Below the pieces are notes generated by a model. It made no database searches and was not told where the DNA came from. It was given only the letters and a program-made list of their open reading frames with translations. Shown here piece by piece: positions 1-8,321 of a stretch of DNA of 64,000 bases. The first letter of the stretch is position 1, and every line of letters begins with the position of its first letter. Both the position numbers and the translations under genes were made by a program. Source of the stretch: Clostridiales bacterium (lineage in GTDB: Bacteria > Bacillota > Sulfobacillia > RBS10-35); assembly GCA_018729555.1 (NCBI GenBank), contig JAHHQG010000032.1:1-64000 (forward strand), given 5' to 3'.

Positions 1-30
1 CCCTATAATGAGCCCGATCAAGGGGGATAA

Positions 31-618
31 GTGCAGCAAAGCCTCACCATGAAGGAGACGTGGATCACCCTATTTCGCCCCTTCACCCCTACCCTTCCCC
101 GAGGAATTCACCCGCAGGCAGTGAACATGTGGCGGGTTTCGACAGCCATCTGGGCGGTCGTCCTGGCCATCCTGATCCTCATCGCCGACGTCTTGATCCT
201 TTTGTTCGCCCTTGAGGCGGACGTAGAAGAATTTCTTCCGTTGAGAAAAGGGTGGGCCCTCTTTCCCCTCTGGGCGAAGGGTCTCTTTGTCGGTGAAGCA
301 GCCGTCTTTGCGCTCTGGTTTTTCCTATCTTTTTTCATCGCCCCTCCCCTGCGCCAGGCCCGCTTCCGCTACGAGCTGAGGGAAAACGAGCTGGAAGTGG
401 AATCGGGGATCTGGACCATGGAACGGCGGCTGATCCCTTATGCCCGCGTCCAACACGTCGATCTGGAACAGGGACCCATTGCCCGGCTCTACGGTCTTGC
501 CGAGGTCGTCATCGCCACGGCAGCGGGGAGCACCTCCATTCCGGCCCTCTCCCTGCAAGACGCAGAGAAGCTCCGGGATCTGGTGGCGGAAAAGGCTGGA
601 ATCGCCGATGCCTTCTGA
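31..618 (+). CDS. bPH2-domain membrane protein, YdbS-like
   Basis: A 195-residue protein with two hydrophobic segments (about residues 35-60 and 83-105) followed by a bacterial PH domain (bPH2, about 110-185) containing the family-typical stretch RRLIPYARVQHVDLEQGP. This is the architecture of B. subtilis YdbS, a membrane protein of uncertain function; YdbS/YdbT have been linked to bacteriocin resistance. The GTG start at 31 is preceded by AGGGGG at 21-26; an ATG at 49 is the alternative. The next gene overlaps it by 11 bp and encodes the usual YdbT partner, so the two are almost certainly co-translated. Family assignment is firm, the function is not known. Confidence 0.85.
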   Translation: MQQSLTMKETWITLFRPFTPTLPRGIHPQAVNMWRVSTAIWAVVLAILILIADVLILLFALEADVEEFLPLRKGWALFPLWAKGLFVGEAAVFALWFFLSFFIAPPLRQARFRYELRENELEVESGIWTMERRLIPYARVQHVDLEQGPIARLYGLAEVVIATAAGSTSIPALSLQDAEKLRDLVAEKAGIADAF

Positions 619-2251
619 GTCCTCCGGCATGGTTGCGCAGCCAACCCGCGCCCATCCTTCCTACATCGTCATCGCGGCTTTGCGTTCCCTCAAAGAATCG
701 TACGAACTTGCCGTCCCCCTGGCTTTCCTCGGCCTTTTACTGCTGAGGAAGTACTTTGCCGTAAGCGTGTGGAAGACCATCCTCGGCGCCCTTCTCCTCT
801 TCGGTATACCGCTAGGCGGGCTCGCCCTTATCGGGTTTGCCCACTGGTGGACCCACACCTTCTGGATTGCCCATGGAGCCCTTCAGGTGCAGTACGGGAT
901 TTTACGCCGGACCACGCAACACATCCCTCTCAGGCGCATCCAGGCCGTCTCCTTTGAGGCGGACCTCCTGGAAAGGCTCTTCCGGGTGGTGCGCCTACGC
1001 ATCTTCCTTGCGGAAAGCTCAGGGCTGGAAGGGGGGGAAATCCTGATCCGTGCCCTCCCCAGGGAAGAGGCCGAGATGTGGGCGCGGGAGATCCTCCCTG
1101 CGTCGTTTGCCTCCTCTTCACCCGCGGCTGATCCCGCGTCGGTTTCTCCCAAAGGAGAAACCTTAGTAGACGCCGGGGATCCCAAGGGAGACGGGGCGTC
1201 CCAGAAAGGAATTCTCTCCGGCGAACTGCGGGGGGATGCTCACGGGAAGGCCCATCGCTACAGCACCTCCGAAGCCTTCGTCACTGCCCTCACCTCTGCC
1301 CCTCTCCTCCAAACCTTTCTCCTCTTAGCACTTATTTATTACGGTGAGCTCGCATCCTTTCGAGATGACGCCCTCGCTGAGCTGGTAGCCCGGGGGATCC
1401 TCGCCGCGCCTCCCGATCCCCTGGCCCTGGAGCTCATCCAACTGATCCTTCTCTTCTTTCTAAGCTGGATCGTCGCCTTTATAGGGAAGTGGATCTACAC
1501 CCTGCGCTATCGTTTTTTCCGCACCCCGGAGGCCATCATCCTGGAGGAAGGATGGATTTCCCGTAGGACAAAGGTGATCACCATTGAACGCATCCAGGCC
1601 CTCGAAATCCGCCAGAACCTCCTCCAGCTCTTCTTTGGGTTTGCCTCCTTTCGCATCCATGTGGCCGGCAAAGGAGATGTAAGTACAGGAACGATTCCTT
1701 TTTTACGCACCAGCCACCTGAACACCCTTTTACAAGACCTTTTGCCGGAATTCCCCGATATCCTGGCGGATTTAAAGCCCCTGCCCGCTGGCGCTCGCAG
1801 CCGCTACTGGGTCCGCTTCTCCCGCTACATCGTCCTTCTCATTCTCTTCCTCTTTGGCCTGGCAGCCATCCTTTATCTCTTTTTTCACTTCCGTCTGGCC
1901 GTTTATCTCTTCGATGAGCTCTCTCGCCTTCTCACCGTCTCTCCCGTGTCGGGAAGGGGGATTCTGCTAAGTTTTCTTTTACTCCTTCTTTCCGTCGGCA
2001 TGGCGTGGGGAGAACTGTCCTATCGCTTTTCGGGTTACCGCCGCACATCCCAAGGATACGTGATGGCTTCTTTCGTCTTCTCCCGCTACAGGACTTTCGT
2101 TCCGCGAAACCGGGTGCAGCAGATCCACCTTTTCCAAAACCCCTTCCAGCGGCCGGCTGGACTGGCTACCGTTCGCTTGCACTGGGTCGGGGGATCGGAA
2201 AAGCTCTTCCACCTTCCCCTTGACGACGTCCTATCGTGGCGGCGCCCCTAG
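608..2251 (+). CDS. Triple bPH2-domain membrane protein, YdbT-like
   Basis: A 547-residue membrane protein with three bPH2 domains separated by pairs of hydrophobic helices. The repeats are visible as RRTTQHIPLRRIQAVS, SRRTKVITIERIQALEIRQN and RYRTFVPRNRVQQIHLFQNP, each followed by a short strand-rich segment. A polar Ser/Pro/Gly-rich linker of about 60 residues separates the first domain from the second helix pair. The ATG at 608 overlaps the end of the upstream gene, which favours it over earlier in-frame starts inside that gene. YdbS and YdbT homologues occur as adjacent pairs and probably form a complex in the cytoplasmic membrane (inference from synteny). The stop codon lies inside the first hairpin of the following structured intergenic region. 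Confidence 0.85.
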   Translation: MPSESSGMVAQPTRAHPSYIVIAALRSLKESYELAVPLAFLGLLLLRKYFAVSVWKTILGALLLFGIPLGGLALIGFAHWWTHTFWIAHGALQVQYGILRRTTQHIPLRRIQAVSFEADLLERLFRVVRLRIFLAESSGLEGGEILIRALPREEAEMWAREILPASFASSSPAADPASVSPKGETLVDAGDPKGDGASQKGILSGELRGDAHGKAHRYSTSEAFVTALTSAPLLQTFLLLALIYYGELASFRDDALAELVARGILAAPPDPLALELIQLILLFFLSWIVAFIGKWIYTLRYRFFRTPEAIILEEGWISRRTKVITIERIQALEIRQNLLQLFFGFASFRIHVAGKGDVSTGTIPFLRTSHLNTLLQDLLPEFPDILADLKPLPAGARSRYWVRFSRYIVLLILFLFGLAAILYLFFHFRLAVYLFDELSRLLTVSPVSGRGILLSFLLLLLSVGMAWGELSYRFSGYRRTSQGYVMASFVFSRYRTFVPRNRVQQIHLFQNPFQRPAGLATVRLHWVGGSEKLFHLPLDDVLSWRRP

Positions 2252-2416
2252 GGCGCCGGGCCCCTGCGAGGTCCGCCCCAACGCTGTCCGATGGGGTAAG
2301 GGATCATCCATGGCGGATCCCTGAAGCCGGAGTGGGTCGAAAGACCCAAACTCTGTGGATCAGGAGCGCTTTACGCTCCATCCTGGACCCAAAGGATCCT
2401 TCGTCGTATCCTTGGG
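2240..2416 (+). other. Tandem hairpin array in intergenic region
   Basis: Between the YdbT-like gene and the DUF4236 gene the + strand can form successive hairpins: 2240-2258 (CGGCGCCC/GGGCGCCG), 2276-2297, 2301-2321 (GGGATC/GATCCC), 2330-2353, 2357-2383 and 2388-2416. The 2330 and 2357 hairpins share a design: a 4-bp outer stem, a two-base bulge on one side, a 5-6 bp inner stem and a 4-5 base loop (GAAA in the first). No known riboswitch consensus was recognised. It may be a structured leader of the downstream gene, an RNA-processing site or a repeat-derived element. Confidence 0.4.
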
Positions 2417-2452
2417 CTAAGGATTTCCGCCGGGAAAGGGAGGATCCCGGTC

Positions 2453-3475
2453 ATGGCCTTTCGCTTCTGGCGCAGGGTCAAGATCGCTCCAGGCGTCACA
2501 GTGAACTTCAGCAAATCAGGGGCTTCCCTTTCGGTGGGGCCGCGGGGTGCCAAAATCACTTTTGGTCCCCGAGGCACCCGCATCACCGCGGGAATCCCCG
2601 GCACCGGCCTCTACCACACCACCCTCCTCCCCCAAGGGAAGAAAACCTCCGCCTCTCTTTCTTCTGTCCCTTCCCCCGCCGCCTCCGCCCTCACCCTGGG
2701 GTTCTTCCAACGCCTCCTCACCCCTCCGGCGGAGATCGCCTTTGTGGAAGGGTGCCGGGAGCTGATCCTAGGCCACGAAGAAAACGCGTTAGAAAAGCTG
2801 CAAAAGGCCCTTTCCCTCCCCGATGGAGCGCTTACGGCCGGCCTGGTGGCCCTCCGCCTGGAGCGGTCAAAAGAAGCCCTCCCCTATCTGGAGAGAGCTC
2901 TTCAGCTCAAAGAAGGCCTCGGCAAAACCTTCGCCAAGTACGGCATCCACCTGCAGTTTACCTTGACCTTCCCCTACGGCATCACCCTTCCCGTCCCCGC
3001 CGATCCAAAGGGCCTTCTCCTGGCCTTGGCTCAGGTCTACGAGGATCTGGGAGAGGTCGATCACGCCCTCACCCTCCTCGAGGGGCTCTTAGACACCCAT
3101 CCCGAGGATGAACTTCCAAAGCTGGCCGTCACCCGACTTCTCATGGATCGAAAACCCGGAGAGGATACTTACCGCAGGGTGCTGCAGCTCACGGCCTCCC
3201 TCAAGAATGAGACCGCGGCCCATACCCTTCTTCTCCTCTACCGGGCCCGGGCTCTTAAAGGCCTAAAACTTCTTGAAGCCGCCAAGGACACTTTGACCCA
3301 GGCTCTCCGGCGAAAGAAAGACCGGCCTTCTGAACTGATGAAAGCTCTTCAATATGAAAGAGCCCTTCTCTACGAGGATCTGGGCGAACACCCACGGGCC
3401 CGCAAGGAGCTGGAAAAGCTCTATGCGGAAGATCCCACCTTTTCGGATGTGGCTGCCCGCCTAGGTCTTTCTTAA
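2453..3475 (+). CDS. DUF4236 and TPR-repeat protein
   Basis: A 340-residue protein. Residues 1-60 match the DUF4236 signature (FRFWRRVKIAPGVTVNFSKS, then short Gly-rich strands), a module found at the N-terminus of many uncharacterised bacterial proteins. A Pro/Ala/Ser linker leads to an alpha-helical C-terminal region (about 95-340) with at least five TPR-like helix pairs, for example EEALPYLERALQ-type and DHALTLLEGLLDTHPEDE. There is no signal peptide. The ATG at 2453 has GGGAGGATC as ribosome site. The combination suggests a scaffold or protein-interaction role; no enzyme motif is visible. Confidence 0.75.
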   Translation: MAFRFWRRVKIAPGVTVNFSKSGASLSVGPRGAKITFGPRGTRITAGIPGTGLYHTTLLPQGKKTSASLSSVPSPAASALTLGFFQRLLTPPAEIAFVEGCRELILGHEENALEKLQKALSLPDGALTAGLVALRLERSKEALPYLERALQLKEGLGKTFAKYGIHLQFTLTFPYGITLPVPADPKGLLLALAQVYEDLGEVDHALTLLEGLLDTHPEDELPKLAVTRLLMDRKPGEDTYRRVLQLTASLKNETAAHTLLLLYRARALKGLKLLEAAKDTLTQALRRKKDRPSELMKALQYERALLYEDLGEHPRARKELEKLYAEDPTFSDVAARLGLS

Positions 3476-3616
3476 CCCTTCTTCATCCGTTTGACCTCTC
3501 AGAACATCTGTTCCCGTCCGTAGATGGCGGAGTGCCTCCCGTATATTCCAACCGCGGACAGGCTCCTCCCGGAAGGATGTCCTTTCCGACAACCCACCCA
3601 AAAGGAGGCGGTTTTC

Positions 3617-3721
3617 TTGCGCAGTCGCTCCAAAGTCGGCTTGCTGGTGGCTCTCCTCGCCCTCTCCCTTCTCATCTCGTCGGCGGTCTGGGCGCAGCCT
3701 ACCCAGATCTCCAACACGCTC
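3617..3721 (+). pseudogene. 5' fragment of an exported protein gene
   Basis: A TTG start at 3617 follows the strong ribosome site AAAGGAGGCGG (3601-3611). It encodes a clear signal peptide (positively charged RSRSK, a hydrophobic core LLVALLALSLLISS, then a cleavage region AVWAQ) and then TQISNTLL. At 3722 the reading frame enters the antisense copy of the WYL regulator and runs on to a stop at 3841. The tail ISNTLL resembles the segment ISNTLH after the signal peptide of the SLH protein at 4554, so this is probably the beginning of a related surface-protein gene whose remainder was lost at the inverted-repeat junction. Confidence 0.6.
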
Positions 3722-4516
3722 CTGAGGAGCTACATCGGGGGAAAAGTGCAAGATGACCTTTTCGGGAGCTCCAGAATCGCCACGAAAGCTCTGCCAGATG
3801 TTCTGCAAGAGGCGGGTCGGATCGAAGTCCTCGGGTACTGAGAACCGCCGCTGGGTTTTCTCCAGGTGGCGGATGCGCTGGAGGGCGAAGAGACGAAGGT
3901 CCTTTCGCAAATGGCAATAGCCCAGAAGATACCAGGTACTGCGGGCAAAGTAGAGGTAATAGGGGTCCACGTGGCGCCGGGTGATTTCCCTTCGGGAGGC
4001 GCTGTGGTAGCTGAGGAGCAGGGTGGTCTTGGCACGGATGGCTTGGAGGATGTCCTGAATCAACGGTGAGAGAGCATGAGGGTCTTCCAAACCATGGCTG
4101 GGGCCGAAGAGAAGGGCCTCTTCGAGATCTGAGAACTGGACCATTACTTCTTCAGGGAAAAGGCGCGTCAGCCGCTCCAAGACCCGCTGGATCATAGGAG
4201 CCAGAGGAGAGTCCATGTGCTTTTGTAAGAGCTGGGTGGTGATCAAAAGGGCGGCGATCTCGCTTTCCGTCAGAGGGACGGGGGGAAGCTCGAAGGTCGG
4301 TTCGGTGTAGACATAGCGGTTTTTCGCCCGATCAAAGTGTAGAGGAGCTCCAAAGACATCCCTGAGGTATGCCAGATCCCTTTCGATGGTCCGGGGGCTT
4401 ACTTCCAGCCGGCGGGCCAGCTCAGGAACCGACGGGCACTGACCGGTCTTGATGAGGAGATGGATCTGCCAGAGGCGAAAGGCGGCAGGGCGGCCCGGGC
4501 GGGATGGAGAGGTATC
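3722..4516 (-). repeat. Inverted repeat A, left arm (WYL segment)
   Basis: These 795 bases are the reverse complement of 5860-6654, equal in length with no gaps noticed and only scattered mismatches. Boundaries are sharp: at the outer side homology ends in GCTCCTGAGGAGC (3716-3728), a small near-palindrome at the join with the exported-protein fragment; at the inner side it ends just upstream of the SLH gene. The arms are separated by 1,343 bp containing the SLH gene. Confidence 0.85.
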
Positions 4517-4553
4517 GCCGAAATCTACGCCATCCAGGTCGGGAAGTGATCCC

Positions 4554-5735
4554 ATGGATCGCCAGGGAAAGCAGCGTTTCTGGATCGCACTTTTGGCGGG
4601 AGTGGGGCTCCTCCTGAGCTCCATCCCCGCCTCCCTGGCGGTGATGGGGGCAGGCAACAGCACAGCTGGAATCGTGATCTCCAATACCCTCCACGGCAAC
4701 CTGACCCAGGTGACGCCTCCACCCGGCCCCGGACCCGCCCCGACCCCTCCCGCCCCGACTCCAGAGACACCGGGAACCTGGACGGTGAAGCCGGGTGAGG
4801 AAACAGCCGTCACCTTTAACGACGGCGCTTTGGAGATCACCCTCCCCAAGGGAGGGGTGGCGGAAGATGCCACCTTGACGGTCCAAGAAGTGCCCCGGGC
4901 CAGCTGGCCGTCTTTGGGCTCCCGCATCCTTCTGGGTAACACCCTGTACGACATCACCCTGAAGGACAAAGATGGGAAGCCCATCCGGGAGCTCTTGAGC
5001 CCCCTGACCTTAAGCTTCCGGCTCCCGGCCGACCGTCCGCAGGAACCTCTCCACGTCTTCTACTACGATGAGTTCCTGAAGGCCTGGATCGCCCTTCCCT
5101 CCAAGGTTGAGGGGGATCGGATCTATGCCAAGGTGAGCCACTTTACCGTCTTTGCACCTCTGGCAGCTCCGGGCTTCCCCCAGCTCAAGGACATCGAGGG
5201 ATATTGGGCTGAAGAGGACATCTACAAGCTCATCAGCCTGGGAGCCATCACGGGGTATGATGACGGCACCTTCCGGCCCCAAAGCCTCACCACCCGGGCG
5301 GAGATGACCGCCATGCTGGTGAGGGCCTTGAAGCTCCCCCTAAGAGGAACGGTTCCTTTCCGGGATCCCATCCCCGCCTGGGCTCAGCCGTACATCGGGG
5401 CCGCCTATGACAAAGGCCTGGTGCGCGGCTTTGAGGACGGAACCTTCCGGCCGGATGAGCCCATCACCCGGGAAGCCAGCGTCGTCCTCCTCATCCGGGG
5501 TCTCCCCTTCCTCCCCCAAGGGAAGGATCTGGCCGGCTTCATGCCTTCGCCGGAACCTCTCCCCTTCAGGGATCAAGGGAAGATCGCCTCCTGGGCCCTG
5601 GAAGATGTCCGCCTCGCCTACCAGCTGGGGCTGGCCAGGGGCTTTGAAGATGGCACCTTCCGTCCGCAAGAGCCGACGTCCCGCGGCCAGATGGCAGCCC
5701 TCATCGCCCGCTGGTTGAGTCTCGGTCAGAAGTAA
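4554..5735 (+). CDS. S-layer homology (SLH) domain surface protein
   Basis: A 393-residue exported protein. Residues 1-29 form a signal peptide; a Pro-rich linker (TPPPGPGPAPTPPAPTPE) follows at about 52-70; residues 75-205 form a strand-rich domain resembling ZU5-like autoproteolytic domains; and three SLH modules occupy about 210-390, each with the signature GYDDGTFRPQ or GFEDGTFRP followed by TRAE- or TRE-type residues. SLH modules anchor proteins non-covalently to pyruvylated secondary cell-wall polymers, so this is a cell-surface protein. The ATG at 4554 sits just outside inverted repeat A. A strong terminator follows. The domain content is clear; the role of the central domain is unknown. 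Confidence 0.85.
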   Translation: MDRQGKQRFWIALLAGVGLLLSSIPASLAVMGAGNSTAGIVISNTLHGNLTQVTPPPGPGPAPTPPAPTPETPGTWTVKPGEETAVTFNDGALEITLPKGGVAEDATLTVQEVPRASWPSLGSRILLGNTLYDITLKDKDGKPIRELLSPLTLSFRLPADRPQEPLHVFYYDEFLKAWIALPSKVEGDRIYAKVSHFTVFAPLAAPGFPQLKDIEGYWAEEDIYKLISLGAITGYDDGTFRPQSLTTRAEMTAMLVRALKLPLRGTVPFRDPIPAWAQPYIGAAYDKGLVRGFEDGTFRPDEPITREASVVLLIRGLPFLPQGKDLAGFMPSPEPLPFRDQGKIASWALEDVRLAYQLGLARGFEDGTFRPQEPTSRGQMAALIARWLSLGQK

Positions 5736-5745
5736 CGTCATGGGT

Positions 5746-5785
5746 GGAAGGTCCTCGTCCGGGCGGGGACCTTCCTTCTCTTTGC
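5746..5785 (+). terminator. Rho-independent terminator after SLH gene
   Basis: A 9-bp stem GGAAGGTCC (5746-5754) / GGACCTTCC (5767-5775) is followed by a pyrimidine-rich TTCTCTTT tail. It lies 10 bp after the SLH stop codon and before the ribosome site of the WYL gene. Confidence 0.8.
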
Positions 5786-5844
5786 TTCGATTGAAGGATC
5801 TTCCTTATCGCCATGGAAGGAACACCTTGGAAGGAGGAGAGACG

Positions 5845-6777
5845 ATGGTGAAACCCCTGGATACCTCTCCATCCCGCCCGGGCCGCCCTGCCGCCTTTCG
5901 CCTCTGGCAGATCCATCTCCTCATCAAGACCGGTCAGTGCCCGTCGGTTCCTGAGCTGGCCCGCCGGCTGGAAGTAAGCCCCCGGACCATCGAAAGGGAT
6001 CTGGCATACCTCAGGGATGTCTTTGGAGCTCCTCTACACTTTGATCGGGCGAAAAACCGCTATGTCTACACCGAACCGACCTTCGAGCTTCCCCCCGTCC
6101 CTCTGACGGAAAGCGAGATCGCCGCCCTTTTGATCACCACCCAGCTCTTACAAAAGCACATGGACTCTCCTCTGGCTCCTATGATCCAGCGGGTCTTGGA
6201 GCGGCTGACGCGCCTTTTCCCTGAAGAAGTAATGGTCCAGTTCTCAGATCTCGAAGAGGCCCTTCTCTTCGGCCCCAGCCATGGTTTGGAAGACCCTCAT
6301 GCTCTCTCACCGTTGATTCAGGACATCCTCCAAGCCATCCGTGCCAAGACCACCCTGCTCCTCAGCTACCACAGCGCCTCCCGAAGGGAAATCACCCGGC
6401 GCCACGTGGACCCCTATTACCTCTACTTTGCCCGCAGTACCTGGTATCTTCTGGGCTATTGCCATTTGCGAAAGGACCTTCGTCTCTTCGCCCTCCAGCG
6501 CATCCGCCACCTGGAGATAACCCACCGGCGGTTCTCGGTACCGAAGGACTTCGATGCGACCCGCCTCTTGCAGAACATCTGGCAGAGCTTTCGTGGCGAT
6601 TCTGGAGCTCCCGAAAAGGTCATCTTGCACTTTTCCCCCGATGTAGCTCCTCAGATCCAGGAACGCCGCTGGCATTCCACGCAGGTTCTCGAGCCTCTAC
6701 CCGACGGCGGATGCCGCCTTCAGTTTCATGTGGCCGTCACTCCAGAGCTAGAGGGATGGATCGCTCAAAGCGGGTGA
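5845..6777 (+). CDS. HTH-WYL transcriptional regulator, C-terminally clipped
   Basis: A 310-residue DNA-binding regulator of the WYL family. Residues 14-75 form a winged-helix HTH (HTH_11 type; SVPELARRLEVSPRTIERDL), about 150-240 the WYL ligand-sensing domain, and the rest a partial WCX domain. ATG 5845 has AAGGAGGAGA at 5831-5840. The normal family C-terminus continues 10-25 residues past the position where this one stops; here the last codons (SG and stop) come from the outer edge of inverted repeat B at 6762, so the natural end seems to have been replaced. It probably still folds. WYL proteins often regulate stress, defence or surface genes; the target is unknown. Confidence 0.8.
   Translation: MVKPLDTSPSRPGRPAAFRLWQIHLLIKTGQCPSVPELARRLEVSPRTIERDLAYLRDVFGAPLHFDRAKNRYVYTEPTFELPPVPLTESEIAALLITTQLLQKHMDSPLAPMIQRVLERLTRLFPEEVMVQFSDLEEALLFGPSHGLEDPHALSPLIQDILQAIRAKTTLLLSYHSASRREITRRHVDPYYLYFARSTWYLLGYCHLRKDLRLFALQRIRHLEITHRRFSVPKDFDATRLLQNIWQSFRGDSGAPEKVILHFSPDVAPQIQERRWHSTQVLEPLPDGGCRLQFHVAVTPELEGWIAQSG
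5860..6654 (+). repeat. Inverted repeat A, right arm
   Basis: The partner of 3722-4516, beginning 15 bp inside the WYL gene and ending after GCTCCTCAG. It covers the HTH and WYL domains but not the first five codons or the C-terminal WCX part. This arm, with an intact ribosome site and start, looks like the source copy. Confidence 0.85.
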
Positions 6778-6798
6778 TGTCGCGTTCCATTTCCAGGG

Positions 6799-7311
6799 TC
6801 ACGGCCTCAAGTAGTCGCGCACTGCCGCCCACGTGCGCCGGTTGGATTCCCAGTACAGCTCCGCCTCTACGGCGGAGACGGGCACCCACTTCCAGTCGTC
6901 GTGTTCCTCCGGAGAGGCGTTTGCGCGAACCTGGAGTGGTGGCCAAAACCCCAGGAGGTTCGCGATCCCATAACGACGCGGGTTAGAGGCTATTTTCCAG
7001 AAGATGGCGTCGTAAAACTGAGCTTCAACCCGTATCCTCAGGGACGTCTCTTCATAGACCTCCCGGACGCAAGCCTCGCGCGAGGTTTCGCCTTCCTTGA
7101 TTCCGCCCGTAACGGGCTGCCAGAAACCGGTTGGAATGTCAGGGCTCGCCGCCACGTGCAAGAGGAGCACCGCATCCTCCGCATCCACCATGCGGCGGAT
7201 TATCCAGCATTCTACGCTCTTCTTGACGGGTTTACCCACCAACTGATGCACACCTCCGACGACAGATGGCTTTTTCGCGGCCGTACAAAGAATTTTGGGC
7301 TTGTGTTTCAT
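6799..7311 (-). CDS. NUDIX hydrolase, variant 1
   Basis: A 170-residue NUDIX-fold hydrolase. The NUDIX box is GIKEGETSREACVREVYEET followed by S in place of the usual G (consensus GX5EX7REUXEEXGU), with the catalytic REVYEE glutamates present. Such enzymes cleave nucleoside diphosphates linked to another moiety, and the substrate cannot be read from sequence. It is nearly identical to the gene at 9046 except for a central segment after the box (encoded by 6913-7023), where the two share no similarity although both versions look NUDIX-like. The ATG at 7311 was chosen because homology to the other copy (MKHKPKIL) starts there. It is read in opposite direction to the adjacent WYL gene. Confidence 0.7.
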   Translation of the reverse strand: MKHKPKILCTAAKKPSVVGGVHQLVGKPVKKSVECWIIRRMVDAEDAVLLLHVAASPDIPTGFWQPVTGGIKEGETSREACVREVYEETSLRIRVEAQFYDAIFWKIASNPRRYGIANLLGFWPPLQVRANASPEEHDDWKWVPVSAVEAELYWESNRRTWAAVRDYLRP

Positions 7312-7341
7312 AGGGGGCACCGGGCGGAAAGGAGGTGTCCC

Positions 7342-7410
7342 ATGGACCAGCATACCTTGCAAGCCCTGCTTCGAGATGCGGCGAGGGAGCGGGCGACCGA
7401 AGGGTTCTAG
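7342..7410 (+). CDS. 22-residue ORF with strong ribosome site
   Basis: AAAGGAGGTGTCCC directly precedes an ATG at 7342 that opens a 22-codon frame (MDQHTLQALLRDAARERATE, then GF and stop), antisense to the region upstream of NUDIX variant 1. In the mirror copy (minus strand near 9016) the same start exists, but a 5-base difference changes the frame after the eighth codon. It may be the remains of a longer divergent gene or a small peptide; nothing supports a function. Confidence 0.25.
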   Translation: MDQHTLQALLRDAARERATEGF

Positions 7411-7807
7411 CTTGTACTCCAACGGGATAGGGATGCTTTTAGGGAGGGAAGACGGGGGACCAAAAACGACCACTACTCCCGTAGGTGAGAGCCCTGCCTC
7501 AGTCCCTAGGGGTCTTAGGATCCCTAGGGGGGAGAGAAGGGAGGTATGACCCGAGCTTGCGACAACCCCACGTCCGCCGGGCGAAAGCCCCGGAATTCAT
7601 GCCGGGGATGAAGCCGGTTTTACATTCTTGATACACATAGTAGAATATGCGCATAGCGGAGATAAAGTCCAGTAGACACTCCAGGTATCTCATTCTGTAC
7701 CACATGGTCTGGATCCCGAAATATAGGCGAACAGTCCTTGGAGGCCCCATTGCGGATCGGACCATGTTCATCTCTTTGCTTCCGTTCCGCCGACGATCCG
7801 TCCGGCC

Positions 7808-7993
7808 GATGTTGTGAAGGTGTTCAAGGGAGTGGGTGCCCGTAAGCTGCTTCTGGAGTTTCCCTATCTCCACAAGCGCACCGGGCGCGGTACCCTGTGG
7901 GCGCCATCCTACTTCATGGCCACAGCCGGCAATGTTTCCGCCGAAACCATCCGCCGCTACATCGAAGAACAAAGGCAGAAAGGAGGGAGTTGA
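7808..7993 (+). pseudogene. IS200/IS605 TnpA transposase, C-terminal fragment
   Basis: About 61 codons matching the C-terminal half of Y1 HUH transposases of IS200/IS605: DVVKVFKG, then LWAPSYFMATAGNVSAETIR, RYIEEQ, ending at TGA 7991-7993. The tyrosine of RRYIEEQ corresponds to the catalytic Tyr region, but the HUH metal-binding half is absent because the fragment begins next to the inner edge of repeat B. It is followed immediately by a tnpB start, the normal order in IS605. Confidence 0.75.
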
Positions 7994-8105
7994 TTGCAAA
8001 CCATCAACCTTCGCCTCCGGCTCCATCGCCCGACGCAGGCGAAGATCCGGCGGTATCGGGAACTCGTGGAACGCACGACGGCTTTCGCCAACATCCACCC
8101 GTTTC
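7994..8105 (+). pseudogene. IS605-type TnpB, N-terminal fragment
   Basis: A TTG start directly after the tnpA stop with AGGAGGGA as ribosome site. About 35 codons (QTINLRLRLHRPTQAKIRRY, then RELVERTTAFANIHPF) resemble the beginning of TnpB. The homology ends near 8105, where an antisense PIN-domain fragment begins. The catalytic part of TnpB is absent. Confidence 0.55.
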
Positions 8106-8117
8106 CAGGAACGCTTC

Positions 8118-8306
8118 CCAGGCCTCCAAGGCCTTCGGGAAGCGCCGAGCGAGGATGCGCGTCACTTCGTCGGCCACATAGGCGGGGAGGACGAGAACGT
8201 GGTGCTCCAGCACCTCAGCCAGCGCACGTGCCGAAACCGAGTGCGGAAAGGCCAGGGCGGAGACGAGAACGTTTGCCTCCGGTCTCTGTGGTACAATGAG
8301 ACGCAA
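8118..8306 (-). pseudogene. PIN-domain toxin, N-terminal fragment
   Basis: On the minus strand the frame reads NVLVSALAFP, then SARALAEVLEHHVLVLPAYV and LARRFPKALEAWEAFLE, the start of a PIN-domain toxin of the COG1569 type. In intact members the first strand carries a catalytic Asp (LDTNVLVSA); here the residues before NVLVSA read VPQRPEA, so the metal ligand is missing. The fragment ends where the TnpB remnant begins. Probably a dead toxin gene. Confidence 0.55.
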
Positions 8307-8321
8307 GACAACGAAGTTGAG

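Larger units (their letters stand above)
3461..4555 (-). pseudogene. Inverted truncated copy of WYL-domain regulator
   Basis: On the minus strand this reads as an HTH-WYL transcription regulator nearly identical to the gene at 5845 for about 265 residues (HTH around SVPELARRLEVSPRTIERDL, then the WYL domain). After FSPDVAPQ the homology stops at position 3722 and the frame continues through the antisense of the exported-protein fragment to a stop at 3461, so the normal C-terminal WCX domain is missing. The possible ATG (4555-4553) overlaps the start of the divergent SLH gene and lacks a ribosome site. Several substitutions are clustered around 3830-3870 (for example EKTQRR here against EITHRR in the other copy). 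Probably non-functional. Confidence 0.65.
6762..7760 (-). repeat. Inverted repeat B, left arm (NUDIX segment)
   Basis: About 1 kb that mirrors 8603-9589. The outer edge is CGCTCAAAGC at 6762; the inner edge is GCGGATCGG at 7760. The arms agree closely except for two sharply bounded non-homologous patches: 6913-7023 (against 9334-9438) inside the NUDIX gene, and about 7537-7592 (against about 8780-8834). The part next to the inner edge (about 7590-7760) encodes no recognised product in either orientation. Confidence 0.85.
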
